A stretch of 64,000 nucleotides of DNA from Pyricularia pennisetigena (Eukaryota; Ascomycota; Sordariomycetes; Magnaporthales; Pyriculariaceae), in contig NC_043740.1 of NCBI RefSeq assembly GCF_004337985.1, positions 4,977,407 through 5,041,406 on the forward strand, read 5' to 3'. The notes beneath the pieces were generated by a model. It did not search any database, was not told the DNA's origin, and saw nothing but the letters and a program-made list of their open reading frames with translations. Below, in pieces: positions 1 through 11,900 of the stretch (within the stretch, counting starts at the first letter, position 1; every line of letters begins with the position of its first letter). The position numbers were made by a program, and so were the translations under genes.

Positions 1-3000
1 TGTGCTGTACGATATAGGTAACACGCCGTACATTTTCGCGAATAAGCAATTTCTTACCAATTTTACCCCTGGTTTTACAGTCGAAATCGGTACCGGAGGT
101 GGCCCTATTAGGCCTGTAAGCACCGGAACTGTGAAAATACAAGTCCGTTACGGTTTAAAAAACTGACGAATTTGAAAAGGTTACGCTAAATAACATTTTA
201 TATATCCCTTCGTTTGGAATAAATATCGTTAATTGCTTTATACACTATAATACAGGGCGCGTATTATTAAAAAATACCCCGTGCAATAGGGTTCGCAAGG
301 CGTAAGGACGCCTAAATACCGTTAAATATTCGTTTTGTTTAAAGGTTAAAAGGTGCGATATCCTTATTCGAAATAACGTTATTTCGAATTACGCCTGTAT
401 AACAGGGGAATATAACACCGTTTTTAGCATGGCCTTATAAAGGGTTATAAAGAGTTACGCAACCCCGTTGGAAGTAAAATTAAATAATATAAATTCTAAA
501 TAGGACTATATAATTTACACCGATTCGGAACTGGAGAAAAATACAGTAACGGAAAAGCTAAACCCCGAACAACATACGGAAATAGCCGTAAATTCACCTG
601 TAACGCTGAAATTTAACGGTAAAAACCCTGAAAATCTACGTAAACTTGGGCCCCGTAGGCCCGGCACGCCATGAGGTAACCCTTTCATGCAACCTAATAT
701 AAAAGGGACTATTTCCTCAAAAAATGGGTTTCCCATATAAGAAATCGGTTGTTAAAGCCTTTTTTATTATGGGATTTAAAGCAAACCCATATAAATTACC
801 TCCTTTTAAAGCTAAAACGAACTACGGACGGCTGGTTAACCCTTAAAAGAAACGGAATTACAGGTAATTATAACGAAATCCAGGCCCAAAAAGCCCTGTT
901 ATGGCACAGGCGTCAGGGGTATACAGGGTTATTGTTGCTAAAAAAACCGCTAAAATTATAAAATGTCTACCTAATTTCGACAAAATTAGGGCGATTACCT
1001 ATATTGCCTACGTTAAAACCATTTTTACTAGGCGTACAAATAAGGTCGCATTCCCTACACCCCCTAATATTCTCGATTTTATAAAAGGTAATATAATAAT
1101 TTTCAAACCTAATCCTTACAACAAAAAACCCGTATTTTTGTTATTAATGGACCGAAAATCACGTTTTCGGTGGTCGATCCCACTACGAAATAAAACCGGA
1201 CCTACGGTTTTAGTGGTTATTAAAGGCTTTTTTAAGGTTTTGAAAGCTACGTACGGGCGTTACCCCCTAAATTTTCATTTCGATCGGGGGCACGAAATTA
1301 ATACAAATTTTTAAAATTGGTTTACAAACAAAGGTGTTAATTTCAGCATTTCGAATCCCTATAATCACGGCCAAGACGGACTAACGGAACGGTCCGTTAG
1401 GGTTATTTTGGATAGGTTTCGGTCTAACATTATAGCGGCGGGTTTAACATTATATTTATAATATTATTTACTGCCTGCCGTAGTTAAATTAATTAACCAT
1501 ACAGCGGTAACTAATAGGGATTTAATACCTTACGAGGAATTTTATTCCGAATTCCAACCTGGATTACCGCATAAGCTTAATTTAGGGCATTTTCGGGCTA
1601 TTAGTACTGTATGCCAGGCTATTATACCGCTGGAAAAACGCCAAAAATTTAATAAATTCGTTCCCCGCACCGAAACGGTGAAACTTTTAACCCATTTATC
1701 AAATTCTACAGCGTTGGTTTACGCACCCGCTAAATGGGCCGTATACAAAACCTTTACCGTAAAAATTATAAAGGGTATAACCGCTGAAAATTTGGCTATT
1801 CCATGGGAAACGTTACAGACTTTAAAGGGGGAAAATACAGATTTAAAGGGGGATTTTAATTTTGAACCTGAAAACGAAATTAATAGCGTTCCAGCGGATA
1901 ATGATCCGCTAAAAAACTTTGAAAAGACAGGGCATTTACCAGCAGTTACAAAGTATTTAAACCCTGAAAATACAATGCCCGCCAGGCCTGAATAGCCTAC
2001 TGTTCGCCCCCCAGAACCTATAATGGCAGCGGTACCTAATCCAGTAACTAAAATAGCGGAAATTCCGGTGTTTTTAGCACCTAAAATATAAAATATAAAG
2101 TTAAACTCGCAGTTCGAAAACCCATATTTGATGGATATAGATTACAATCATTATTTTTGTTTTTAAACCAAAAAAATAAAAAAAAGGCCACTAAAAACGG
2201 TGAACCAAACAATTACCAACAGGCCCTAAATAGCCCTAAAAATGCTAAATAGGTAGCTATTTTAACGTTTGAATTTGACCAAATCGTTACTGCAAAAACT
2301 TTCCCTTTTATCCCTAAAACTAAAATACCTCCAGGCCGTAGATTTGTTTCTACCCGGCCGGTATTTAAATTAACAAAGGATCAAAACAATAAGCCCATAA
2401 AATACGAAATTAGGCTTGTTATTATGGGTTTTTACAAGTCCAAGGTTTGAATTATACCGAAATCTTTGCTAGCATTAATATATCACCTACCTGGCGTATA
2501 TTTTTAGCCATAGCAAATGCACTAAATTGGGAAATAAAACAAATCGATTTTATCGGTGAGATTTCAATTAATAACCTTACCGACGTAAATATATATTTGC
2601 AAATTCCAAATGGTTTTAACGAATTGATCAAGTTTTGTAACCTTATTACCGCTAAAGTTTTAATGGAAATGGGTTATAATCCAAAAGAATTGCAGGTTAT
2701 ACAGTTGAAAAAGGCGTTATACGGTTTGAAACAGGGCCCAAAAGAATGGTAAAACAGGCTTAAAACCCTATTTTTTAAAAAAAGGTTTTAAACCGTTAAT
2801 CTCTTATCCCGCTGTTTTTTATAACGTTAAATCCAAATATTTTATCGTTACCTTTGTGAGCGATTGCCTGCTAATAGGTACTATATTGCAATATATTTAG
2901 GATTTAAAAGCCCGTTTTGATAAGGGATACGCGTTGGAGAGCAGAGGCCCTGCAACCTATTTTTTAAACGTTTAAATTATAAAAAATAGGTTTGAACGCC

Positions 3001-3860
3001 TGTTTTAGCTCTACTTAAGTCAGTATATAGAGGAAGTATTAACAACGTTCGGATTAGTTAGTCGGGAATTTGTATTTATACCCTTATAGCCGGGTTTGCT
3101 AAAATATAAAGGGGGTAAACCCGTAAATGCGTTAAAAGTTGAATTATTATACCGTATTATTGGTACATTTATGTATTAAATGCTATTAACGCGCCCGGAT
3201 ATCGGTTTTGCGGCTTAGTGGTTTTTACATTTTTTAATAAAAACTACTATAATCCATTTAACGGCAGCTAAAAATCTACTACGCTATTTAGCGGGTATTA
3301 AATCCTTATTTATTTATTAGGGAAATAAAGTATTCAAAACCGAGTTACTACCCAATTTATAAATAGGGGGTTTTAAAAGCTTTAAATTATTGGGTTTCAA
3401 TAATAGCGATTTTGCCGGGGTTAGGGAAGATTCAAAATCCATTTACGGATATTTGTATACCTTATTTGGGGGCGTTATAACGTGGAAGTGCAAGAAAATT
3501 AATATTATAGCTTTAGACATTTTAGAAACTAAGACCCATGCTTTAGCGGAAGCCCTGCGTAAAGCACAATGGTTCAAAAACCTATTTATAAAAATTGGAT
3601 TACTTATAGAAGGCCTTATTATAATATTTGGAGGTAATACAGGTTTTATAATTAAGGTATGTGACCCTATGCACTACCAACGTATTAAATATACGTTATT
3701 CAAATTTCACTATATACGGGAATTAGTTATGAAAGGATTAATAACCCTAAAATACCTGGAATCTAAGCAAATACCCGCTAATGGTTTGATAAAACCTTTA
3801 ACGCTTCTAATTCACCAAGTCTTTTCAAAGGTTATAGGGCTTAAACCCCTAAAAATTTAG
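1..3860 (+). pseudogene. copia gag-pol remnant, copy 1 (protease to RNase H)
   Basis: Conceptual translation in broken frames gives, in order: a retropepsin-like start (YDIGNTPYIF, near 7-40); the zinc-type pre-integrase segment (LLWHRRQGYTG, about 895-940); the integrase core (LLLMDRKSRFRW, about 1140-1310); RVT_2-type reverse transcriptase (about 2340-2900, with LYGLKQGPKEW near 2720-2750); and copia RNase H (GFNNSDFAG...GYLYTLFGG, 3390-3860). Many in-frame TAA/TAG codons and frameshifts separate the pieces. The reverse transcriptase catalytic pair reads VSD instead of VDD. The remnant is not translatable. Confidence 0.9.
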
Positions 3861-4156
3861 TTTTTACCTACCGAAGTTTAGGGTATCATTCAATTAATTC
3901 GTTTGCTAATTACCCATTACATTTCCTATATCTCCAATTTTGGATTTTGGTTAACCCAATACCGTCAGTACTACCCGAATTGACCCTGCACAAATTGATT
4001 AATAAGCAAGTTATACCGACTATATGTCTAAAATTACAAAACCTATACCAAAAACTGAATTAAAATTGAAAAAGCTCGTGTTTTGGGCGATTTACGCATT
4101 CGAAATACCCTATATAATATGCCTAGTTTGGACTGTTACCAACGAACAACCAAATT

Positions 4157-4330
4157 AGCTACCTGGCTTAATAGTTAATTCCGTGGTTTAATATTATACA
4201 AATCTGGGGTTCGAATCCGGGGGTTATTACAATTTTGGGGGCTTTTTCCAATTCGGGGGTTCGTCCATTTCGGGGGCTACAGGTCGGTATAAAGGGTTTA
4301 ATTATCCAGGGGGGTTTATATAGGGAATTT
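4157..4330 (+). other. tRNA-like A/B-box and G-tract module in copia 3' tail (copy 1)
   Basis: Between the pol stop and the 3' LTR lies a stretch resembling a pol III internal promoter: an A-box-like TGGCTTAATAGTTAA at 4164-4178 and a perfect B-box GGTTCGAATCC at 4208-4218. It is followed by repeated GGGGG tracts spaced about 12-25 bp (to about 4320). The same module is at 8540-8690 (minus, copy 2) and 28690-28860 (copy 3). The tRNA fold is incomplete, with a T-stem mismatch and no clear acceptor pairing. It is tRNA-like rather than a tRNA gene. Confidence 0.5.
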
Positions 4331-4743
4331 AAATCGGGTTGGGACATAAGGGGGATTTCTTTTAGGGTTTTTATTTTTTATGTACTTTTCTTTTCCGACT
4401 TCATATAAAAAGTAGCAAAAGAAAGGGGGTGTTAATTATATACGTTATTTAACATATAATGGGTCCACCTTTATTTGTATATAAACCACAATAGATAGTG
4501 CCGAAATGGGGCTGTTAGGGCTGTTGGATTTTCCGTTATATTTTGTGTTACAGGAGTTACGATTCAAAGTGTCAGCGAATGGTATTTTTCCCTGTGCCGG
4601 GTTTAATACCCACCCTGCATTTACGAGTTAATTACCCTGTACCGGGTTGAAATTTTCACCAAATTAGCAAACTAGTGCGAACCCAGAAATGGTTTGTATG
4701 GAAATTAGGGTGTTTTTTCAACAACGTATATAAGGTAACTTTT

Positions 4744-6591
4744 TAATCTCAGTGCTCAGATTAGACCCCCCTGCTCCGCAGTGGGGACCGAACGCTCCAT
4801 GTACCTTTCAGCCACATGGCTTTTCGACCAATTATATTGGCCGAAAAGATCGCGCTCGTTCTAGTCTGAGGACATCTTGTCGCATTTCGCCGTTCATGGC
4901 GGTACCACCAACGATAATTTGTCGCATTTCGCCGTTTATAACGGTATTATTAATAATATATTTAATATTACGATATCGCTCATGATTATTTTATTAATAT
5001 AAGGATAATTTGTGGTATTCTGTCGCTTGTAGCGGGTTTATACAATATATCCGCATTCTAATGGCAAAAGAAAATAGTATACCCATAATATGCAATTAAA
5101 TATTCGTATCAAAAAATAAATAAAAATTATAAAAATACATAGTAATTTGCGTTAGATTTATTAGAATTTGCTGACTACTTGAATACCGGACGCGTTCTTA
5201 TAGCCACTATATTTGAAAAGATATTAAAATATTAAGTTAAATTTGTAATTTTTCATTATATTTAGTTTTTATTTTAAATAATAGTATATCGAATTAATTT
5301 CAATTTTAGTTACAGTATTTATAGCCTAGCAAACCTGATACTGCAAAGTGCATGCAATCTTTGATTAAAACGAAAGTATTATTAATATTTGTATCTTAAC
5401 TAAGATTTTGTTAAAAACCTGAATAATTTACGCAAATGTTGGCAAAATTAAAAGAAAGTTTAATTCAGGCATAGTTTTATCAACTTATTAAAAACTTTTA
5501 CTTTACTTGTTTTTTATAAACTTTATTTAATTAAATAAAGCAATAAATATTAGAATATTACAAATTTAGCATTTTTTTATATAAAAAAATAAAAAGGGCC
5601 GGTATTGTAATTCGAGTTTTACGTTGACGTTTGTTTATATACATTATCCACCTCTTCAAACTTTGGTTTTATTAACATTAAAATTGGTAAAAATGTAAAA
5701 GCATTTCGATTGTAAAATGTATCTAAAATTGGATACTCTTTACCTATCCGCATATTGAACGGCTTAAATAATTAGATATACGTACCAAAATGAGGCATTA
5801 TATTAACTATATGTATATCACCCCCCACGTGCAAAAATCACAAGATCTGGCTGCAAAACAAAAACAATATAAAATTAATCAAATAAAGCAAAAAGATTTA
5901 TAAAATACACATTTAGCATTCTTTTTTATTAAAAAGCTTTTAAAGCCGATATTATGGGTGAGATAAGACCTGCACGTTTGTTTATATACTTTATCGAATC
6001 CTTAAAGCTTTGGTTCTATTATCGTTAAAACTCGTAAAAATATAAACGAGTTTCGATTGTAAATTATATATAAAAAAGTATATATTTGGCCTATCCGTTT
6101 ATTTAACTGCTTATATAATCTGGTATATGCACCAAAATTTTCAATAACGATATATATGTATATACCACCGTCCACGTGCAAAAAACATAAAATTTGGTCC
6201 AAAATTAAAAATAATATTAAAAAAAATCGAAAATCGAAAAAAAAATCGAAAAAACAGTACCGCCATAAACGGATTAAGGGCAGGTGGTATCGAATTCGGC
6301 CATTATAAAAAATAAAAGAATAAATTAAATCGCTGCTAATAGCGGTAATATACGCTATTTTCAACGATATTTTCTTTTTTCAATATTTTGCGTGGTTGTG
6401 GAATAATAAAGGAGTGTCGGTTGAACAAAGGCCAAAAATACCGCCATGAACGGCGAAAATCGACAAATTGTCCTCAAACCTGAACCAGAGTGTTCTTTGG
6501 ATGGACCCACAGGTACATTGCAAAGCCGCAATTGAGCCACGAAGTGGATCAATTGTGGAGCTCTGGGCTTCAGGGATGAGCCCTGAGACTA
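4744..6591. mobile_element. Non-autonomous TIR DNA element A inserted in a copia LTR
   Basis: The element begins TAATCTCAGTGCTCA and ends with the inverted counterpart TGAGCCCTGAGACTA, giving about 15-bp terminal inverted repeats with two mismatches. The LTR sequence is duplicated on both sides (GTAACTTTT at 4735-4743 and 6592-6600), an 8-9 bp target duplication of the size made by hAT or Mutator-type transposases. Inside the ends, a second inverted repeat of about 45 bp pairs 4861-4905 with 6439-6483. The left end has compact hairpins at 4797-4819 and 4821-4847. No transposase reading frame is present, so it is non-autonomous or an internally deleted relic. The superfamily is not settled. 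Confidence 0.82.
5557..6250. repeat. Internal tandem duplication in element A (period about 347 bp)
   Basis: Two diverged units lie head to tail. Landmarks such as CGTTTGTTTATAT recur at 5628 and 5975. The following text (TTTGG..TATTA..GTTAAAA, then CCTATCCG, then a TATATGTATAT/CCACGTGCAAAAA block) recurs in the same order. The unit boundaries are approximate. The related fragments B (29514-30110) and C (30111-31253) appear to carry a single unit. Confidence 0.75.
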
Positions 6592-6856
6592 GTAACTTTT
6601 CGGAAAATCGTGTGCGGCACCGGAACGTTTTCTGGCGTACGGACCCCCATTTCGATGTCGGAAAATGTATAAGGGAGATAAAACAAAGTCTCCCCCACTA
6701 ATGAATTAAATTTATTAATCCCAAAATTAATGAACCATTTTAGTGAACAATTAAGTGCATTTAAACCCTGTAATTACAGGCTTTTACAATACAACTAGCA
6801 CCACGCCGCACCTAGGTTAATGCCTAAACCCCTGTTAGCAACCCATACTGTTAACA

Positions 6857-7855
6857 GGGGTTGGTCCCGGAATTGAATTCTCTGGACTACGTTGATATTA
6901 TTAGCTGGTTTTCAGTGTTAAATACCGATCCGCACGATTGGTTTTTTGCAAATTTAATTTTTGAAAATAATAGGTGGTGTCTTTTTAGGTCGTCCTTTGT
7001 TTGCCTAATTTGCTCGCAAATCAATTCCTAATAATATTGGCGAAATAATTCCTGGCAATTTTGGAGGTGGTTAAAGGGTTCCCAAATAGTTTTTTCGTGT
7101 TTATGGTTTTCCCATTTAACAAAATATTTTATTTTGCCGTGGTTGCGTGTCTGGTCTAATATTCGTTCGACGTCGTACGTTTTTTTTGCGTTAATTTCGA
7201 TTATTTTTTGGGTATTAATACCTTATGGTGCTGGTTCTAATAGTAATACGTAAGACGTTGGCAGGATTTTTATAGTACTTAGTAATTATAGTTGATAATT
7301 AGTTTTGCTACTCTTTTTATCGATTTTAAGAAATTTAAATTTTTAAAAATTAAATTTGCCGTTCGGTCGCTGTGCTTTAATATTGCGTCGAATAAAATAA
7401 ACGTTATTCCCCTTTTGGAAGGATGGTTTTTTTATCCGATATTAATTAGCGTATTTAATTATTTTTTCTCGTATAAATTTCAATTTTTGTTGGAATTTTT
7501 GGTGCAGTTTTCGTAGTTCGTTTGCTTGTTTGTCGGTTCGTGGGGCCGTAGTCGTGGTTTTTAGGTCTCCATATACGGTAAGATTAAATCCGCAATTGGT
7601 ATAAAACGGGGTTATTTTGGTATTTTTATTTTTTAAACTGTTATGCGCGAATTATATAATGGATACTAATCGTACCCAATTATCCTCTTTATGGTTTATA
7701 TAATATTTTGAATATTGTTTTAATATTTGGTTCGCTTGTTTTATTTATTCGTCTGCTTGTAGGTGGAACATTGTAAATAACTTGTAATTAATTCCTAACT
7801 ATTCCATTCAAAATTTCCAAAACTCTTACCTAAAAGATTTGTCATTATCCGTAAT
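6857..7855 (-). pseudogene. Ty3/gypsy chromovirus remnant, integrase C-part and chromodomain
   Basis: Read on the minus strand, about 7700-7855 gives a degraded integrase segment (TDNDKSF..VLEILNG..., then PPTSRRINKTS in place of the usual HPQTDGQTE-like block). About 7040-7185 gives a chromodomain (YDVERILDQTR..GKIKYFVKWENH..TIWEP). A chromodomain after integrase marks a chromovirus. This piece continues the element at 15519-20784 and was separated from it by insertion of copia copy 2. The downstream end and the 3' LTR are missing, cut at the junction with copia copy 1 (6856/6857). Stops and frameshifts make it a pseudogene. Confidence 0.85.
7851..7855. repeat. Target-site duplication of copia copy 2 (left)
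   Basis: GTAAT here matches GTAAT at 15519-15523 exactly. These are the 5 bp flanking copy 2 within the chromovirus integrase. Confidence 0.9.
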
Positions 7856-8412
7856 TGTTAACAATATGGGTTGCTAACAGGGGGTTAGGCATTAGCCTAG
7901 GTGCGGCATGGTGCTAATTACGTTGTAAAAACCTGTAATTACAGGGTTCAAATACACTATATTGTTCACTAATTTTTGGATTAATAAATTTGATTTATTA
8001 GTGGGGTAGATTTTGCTTTATTTCCCTTACATACTTTCCGACATCGAAATGGGGGTCCGCACCCCGCAAAGGGTTCCGGTGCCGCACACGATTTTCCGAA
8101 AAATTATTTTGTATACGTAGTTGAAAAAACACCCTCATTTCCATACAAACCATTTCTGGGTTCGCACTAACTTGCTTATTTGGTGAAAATTTCAACCCGG
8201 TACAGGGTAGCTGACTCGTGAGTGCAGGGTGGGTATTAAACCCGGTGTAGGGTAAAACCCTATTCGCTAATTTTAAATCGCAACTCCTGCAACACACAAA
8301 ATATAACAGAAAATCTAACAACCTCAGCAGCCCTATTTGGGCACTATTTATTGTGGTTTATATACAAATAAAAGTGGACCCATTACATGCTAAATAACGC
8401 ATATAATTAACA
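7856..8412 (-). repeat. 3' LTR of copia copy 2
   Basis: 557 bp, bounded by TGTTAACAAT at 7856 and ATAATTAACA ending 8412 on the plus strand. It is the same length as its partner at 14962-15518. It contains the paired CCCTGTACCGGG-type motif, seen as ACCCGGTACAGGGT near 8198 and a mutated second copy near 8240. Confidence 0.93.
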
Positions 8413-8539
8413 CCCCCTTTTTTTGCTACTATGTACATAAAATCGGAAAAAAAAATATATAAAAATAAAACCTTAAAAAAAAGTTCCCCCTTATGTCCCA
8501 ACCCGATTCGAACTCCCGATATAAACCCCTTGGATAATT

Positions 8540-8690
8540 AAGCCCTTTATACCGACCTGTAACCTCCGAAATAGACGAACCCCCGAATTGGAAAAAACCC
8601 CCAAAATTGTAATAACCCCCGGATTCAAACCCCCGATTTGCATAATATTAACCCGCGGAATTAACTATTAAACCAGGTAGCTAATTTGGT
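8540..8690 (-). other. tRNA-like A/B-box and G-tract module (copia copy 2)
   Basis: This is the minus-strand counterpart of the module at 4157-4330. The B-box reads GGTTTGAATCC (complement of 8611-8621), one transition away from the consensus. The A-box-like part is complementary to about 8663-8676. Several CCCCC tracts on the plus strand mark the G-runs. It lies between the pol end (8956) and the 3' LTR (8412). Confidence 0.5.
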
Positions 8691-8955
8691 TGTTCGTTGG
8701 TAATAGTCCAAATTAGGCATATTATATAAGGTATTTCGAATGCGTAAATCGCCCAAAACACGAGCTTTTTCAATTCCAATTCAACTTTTGGTATAAGGTC
8801 GGTATAAATTGCTTATTAATCAACCCATACAGGGTAGATTCGGGTAATACGGCCGGTATTAGGCTAACAGAAATCCAATATTTGCAAATAAAGGAAATGT
8901 AATGGGTAGTTAAGTAACGAACTAATTAAATGCCCTAAAATTCAGTAGGTAAAAA

Positions 8956-11900
8956 CTAAGTTTTTAGGGGTTTAAACCCTATAAATTTTAAAAAAACATT
9001 ATAAATTGGAAGCGTTAGGGGTTTTGTTAGGCCATTAGCGGGAATTTGTTTGGATTCCAGGTATTTTAAAATTATTAATCCTTTTGTAATTAATTCCCGT
9101 ACATAGTGAAATTCTAATAACGTATATTTAGTACGTTGCTGGTGCGTAAGGTTATATGCGTTAGCTATAAAACCTGTATTATTTCCAAATATTGCAATAG
9201 GGCCTTTTATAGGTAGTCCAATCTTTATGAGTAAACCTTTAAACCACTGTGCTTTACGTAGGGCTTCCGTTAAAGCATCGGTTTCGGCTTTTGGAGTATT
9301 TGAAGCTATAATACTAACCTTTTTGCACTTCCACGTTACAAAACCCCCAAATAAAATATACAAATATCCGTAAATGGATTTTGAATCTTCCCTAACCCCG
9401 GCAAAATCGCTATTATTAAAAACCAGTAATTTTAAGCCTTTTAAACCCCCTATCAATAAATTAGGTGGTAATTCGGCTTTAAATACTTTATTTCCGTAAC
9501 AAATAAATAAGGATTTAATACCCGTTAAATAACGTAATAAGTTTTTAACTGCCGTTAAATGGATTATGATGGCTTTTATTAAAAAACGTAAAAACCACTA
9601 AACCGCAAAACCGATATCCGGGCGCGTTAATAGCATTAAATACATAAAGGTGCCGATAATACGCTATAATGATTTAATTTCCAACGCATTTACGGGTTTG
9701 CCCCCGCTATATTTTAGCACACCCGGTTGTAAAAAAATAAATATAAATTTGCAATTAGCTAATCCGAACGTTGCTAATGTTTCCTTTATATAATAACATT
9801 AACGGAGCCAAAATAGGCGCTTAGGCCTATCTTTTATGATTTAAATACCTAAAAAATAAGATGCAGGGCTCCTATTTTCCGACGCGTATACCTTATTAAA
9901 ACGGGTTTTAAATCCTAAATATATTGCAATTTAGGACTTATTAGCAGGCAATCGTTTACGAAAGTAACGATAAAATACTTGGATTTAACGTTATAAAAAC
10001 AGCGGGATTAGAGATTAATGGCTTAAAACCTTTTTTAAAATATAGGGTTTTAAATTTGTTTTGCCATTTTTTTAAACCCTGTTTTAAACCAGAACGCTTT
10101 TTCCAATTTTATAACCTGCAATTTCTTCGGGTTATAACCCATTTCGACTAAAATTTTAACGGTAATAAATATACAATTTTTTGCCCATTCGTTAAAACCG
10201 TTTGCAATTTGCAAATATATATTTACGTCGGTAAAATCACTATTTAAAAACGCACCGATAAAATCAATTTATTTTATTTCCCAATTTTGTATATTAGCTA
10301 TATTTAATAATATACGCCAGGTAGGCGGTATATTAATGCTAGCAGAAGTTTCGATGTAATTCAAGCCTTCGACCTGTAAAAAACCCCTAATAATAGACCT
10401 AGCTTTATATTTGATAGGTTTAGTATTTTTGTCCTTTTTTAATTTAAATACCGGCGGGGTAAAAACGAGTTTGCGGCCTATAAACATTTTAATTTTTGGG
10501 ATAAAACGGTAGGTTTTTGCAACAACGATTTGGTCGAATTTAAACGCTAAAACAGCTAACTATTTAGCATTTTCAAAGCTATTTAAAACCTGTTAGTAAT
10601 TATTTGGTTCACCATTTTTAGTGGGCTTTTTCTTTATTTGTTTTGGTTTAAAAACAAAAATAATGCACGTAATTTATATCCATTAGATTTGGGTTTTCGA
10701 ATTGCGAAATTAATTCCATATTTTGTATTTTAGGTGCTGAAAACACCGGAATTTCCGTTGTTTTAGGTATTGGATCAGGTACCGCTACCGTTATAGGTTT
10801 TGGGGGGCGAACGGTAGGCTATTCAGGCCTGGCGGGCACTGTATTTTGAGGGCTTAAATACCTTGTAACGGGTGGTAATTGCCCTGTAACCGGTGGTAAG
10901 TACCCTATATTCTCAGGGTTTTTTAGGGGATAATTATCCGCTGGAACGCTATTAATTTCGTTTTTAAATTTAAAATTAAAATCCCCCTTTCAATTTGTAT
11001 TTTCCCTCTTCAAAATCTGTAGCGTTTCCCATGGAATAGCCGAATTTTCAGCGGTTATACCCTTTATAATCTTCACGGTAAAGGCTTTATATACGGCCCA
11101 TTTAGCGGGTACGTAAACCAACGTTGTAAAATTTGATAAATGGGTTAAAAATTTCACCGTTTCGGTGCGGGGAACGAATTTATTAAATTTTTGGCGTTTT
11201 TCCAGCGGTATAATAGCCTGGCATACAGTACTAATAGCCCGAAAATGCCCTAAATTAAGCTTATGCGGTAATCCAGGTTGGAATTCGGAATAAAATTCCT
11301 CGTAAGGTATTAAATCCCTATTAGTTACCGCTGTACAATTAATTAAATTAACCACGGCAGGCAATAAATAACATTATAAAGAGAATGGTAAACCCGCCGC
11401 TATAATGGTCAACCGAAACCTATCCAAAATAACCCTAACGGACCGTTTCCTTAATCTGTTTTGGCCGTGGTTATAAGGATTCGAAATGCTAAAAGTAACA
11501 CCTTTATTTGTAAACCAATTTTAAAAGTTTGTATTAACCTCGTACCCCCCATCGAAGTGAAAATTCAGGGGGTAGCGCCCGTACGTAGCCTTTAAAGCCC
11601 TAAAAAAACCTTGAATAACCACTAAAACCGTAAATCCGGCTCTATTTTTTAATGGTATAGACCACCGAAAACGTGATTTTCGGTCCACTAATAACAAAAA
11701 TACGGGCTTTTTGTTGTAAAAATTAATATTAAAAATTACTATATTACCCTTTATAAAATCGAAAATATTAGGGGGTGTAGGGAGTGCGACCTTATTTGTA
11801 CGCCTAATAAAAATAGCTTTAATATAAACAATACAGGTAATTGTCCTAGTTTTGTCGAAATTAGGTAAGCCCTTTGTGATTTTAGCGGTTTTTTTTTAGC

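Larger units (their letters stand above)
1..6856 (+). mobile_element. Ty1/copia LTR retrotransposon, copy 1 (5' part outside window)
   Basis: The window opens inside the pol region, at the point matching the protease of copy 3 (about 24,530). The order protease, integrase, reverse transcriptase, RNase H identifies Ty1/copia. The copy is RIP-degraded and ends in a 3' LTR that begins at 4430 with TGTTAA and ends at 6856 with TTAACA. A purine-rich tract (AAAAGAAAGGGGG) directly precedes the LTR and is the expected plus-strand primer. The 5' LTR, gag and left target duplication lie outside the window. At its right end it abuts the chromovirus remnant, so it was probably inserted there as well. 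Confidence 0.93.
4430..6856 (+). repeat. 3' LTR of copia copy 1, split by element A
   Basis: The LTR starts TGTTAATTATATACG at 4430 and ends in TTAACA at 6856. About 1857 bp at 4735-6591 are foreign: element A plus one copy of its target duplication. Removing them leaves about 570 bp, close to the 557-bp LTRs of copy 2. It contains the paired near-palindromic CCCTGTACCGGG-type motifs seen in every LTR of the family; the first copy here is altered. Confidence 0.88.

Noticed and set aside
4744..6591. Assigning element A to hAT or Mutator
   Set aside because: The duplication can be read as 8 or 9 bp because of a shared base, and no transposase is present.
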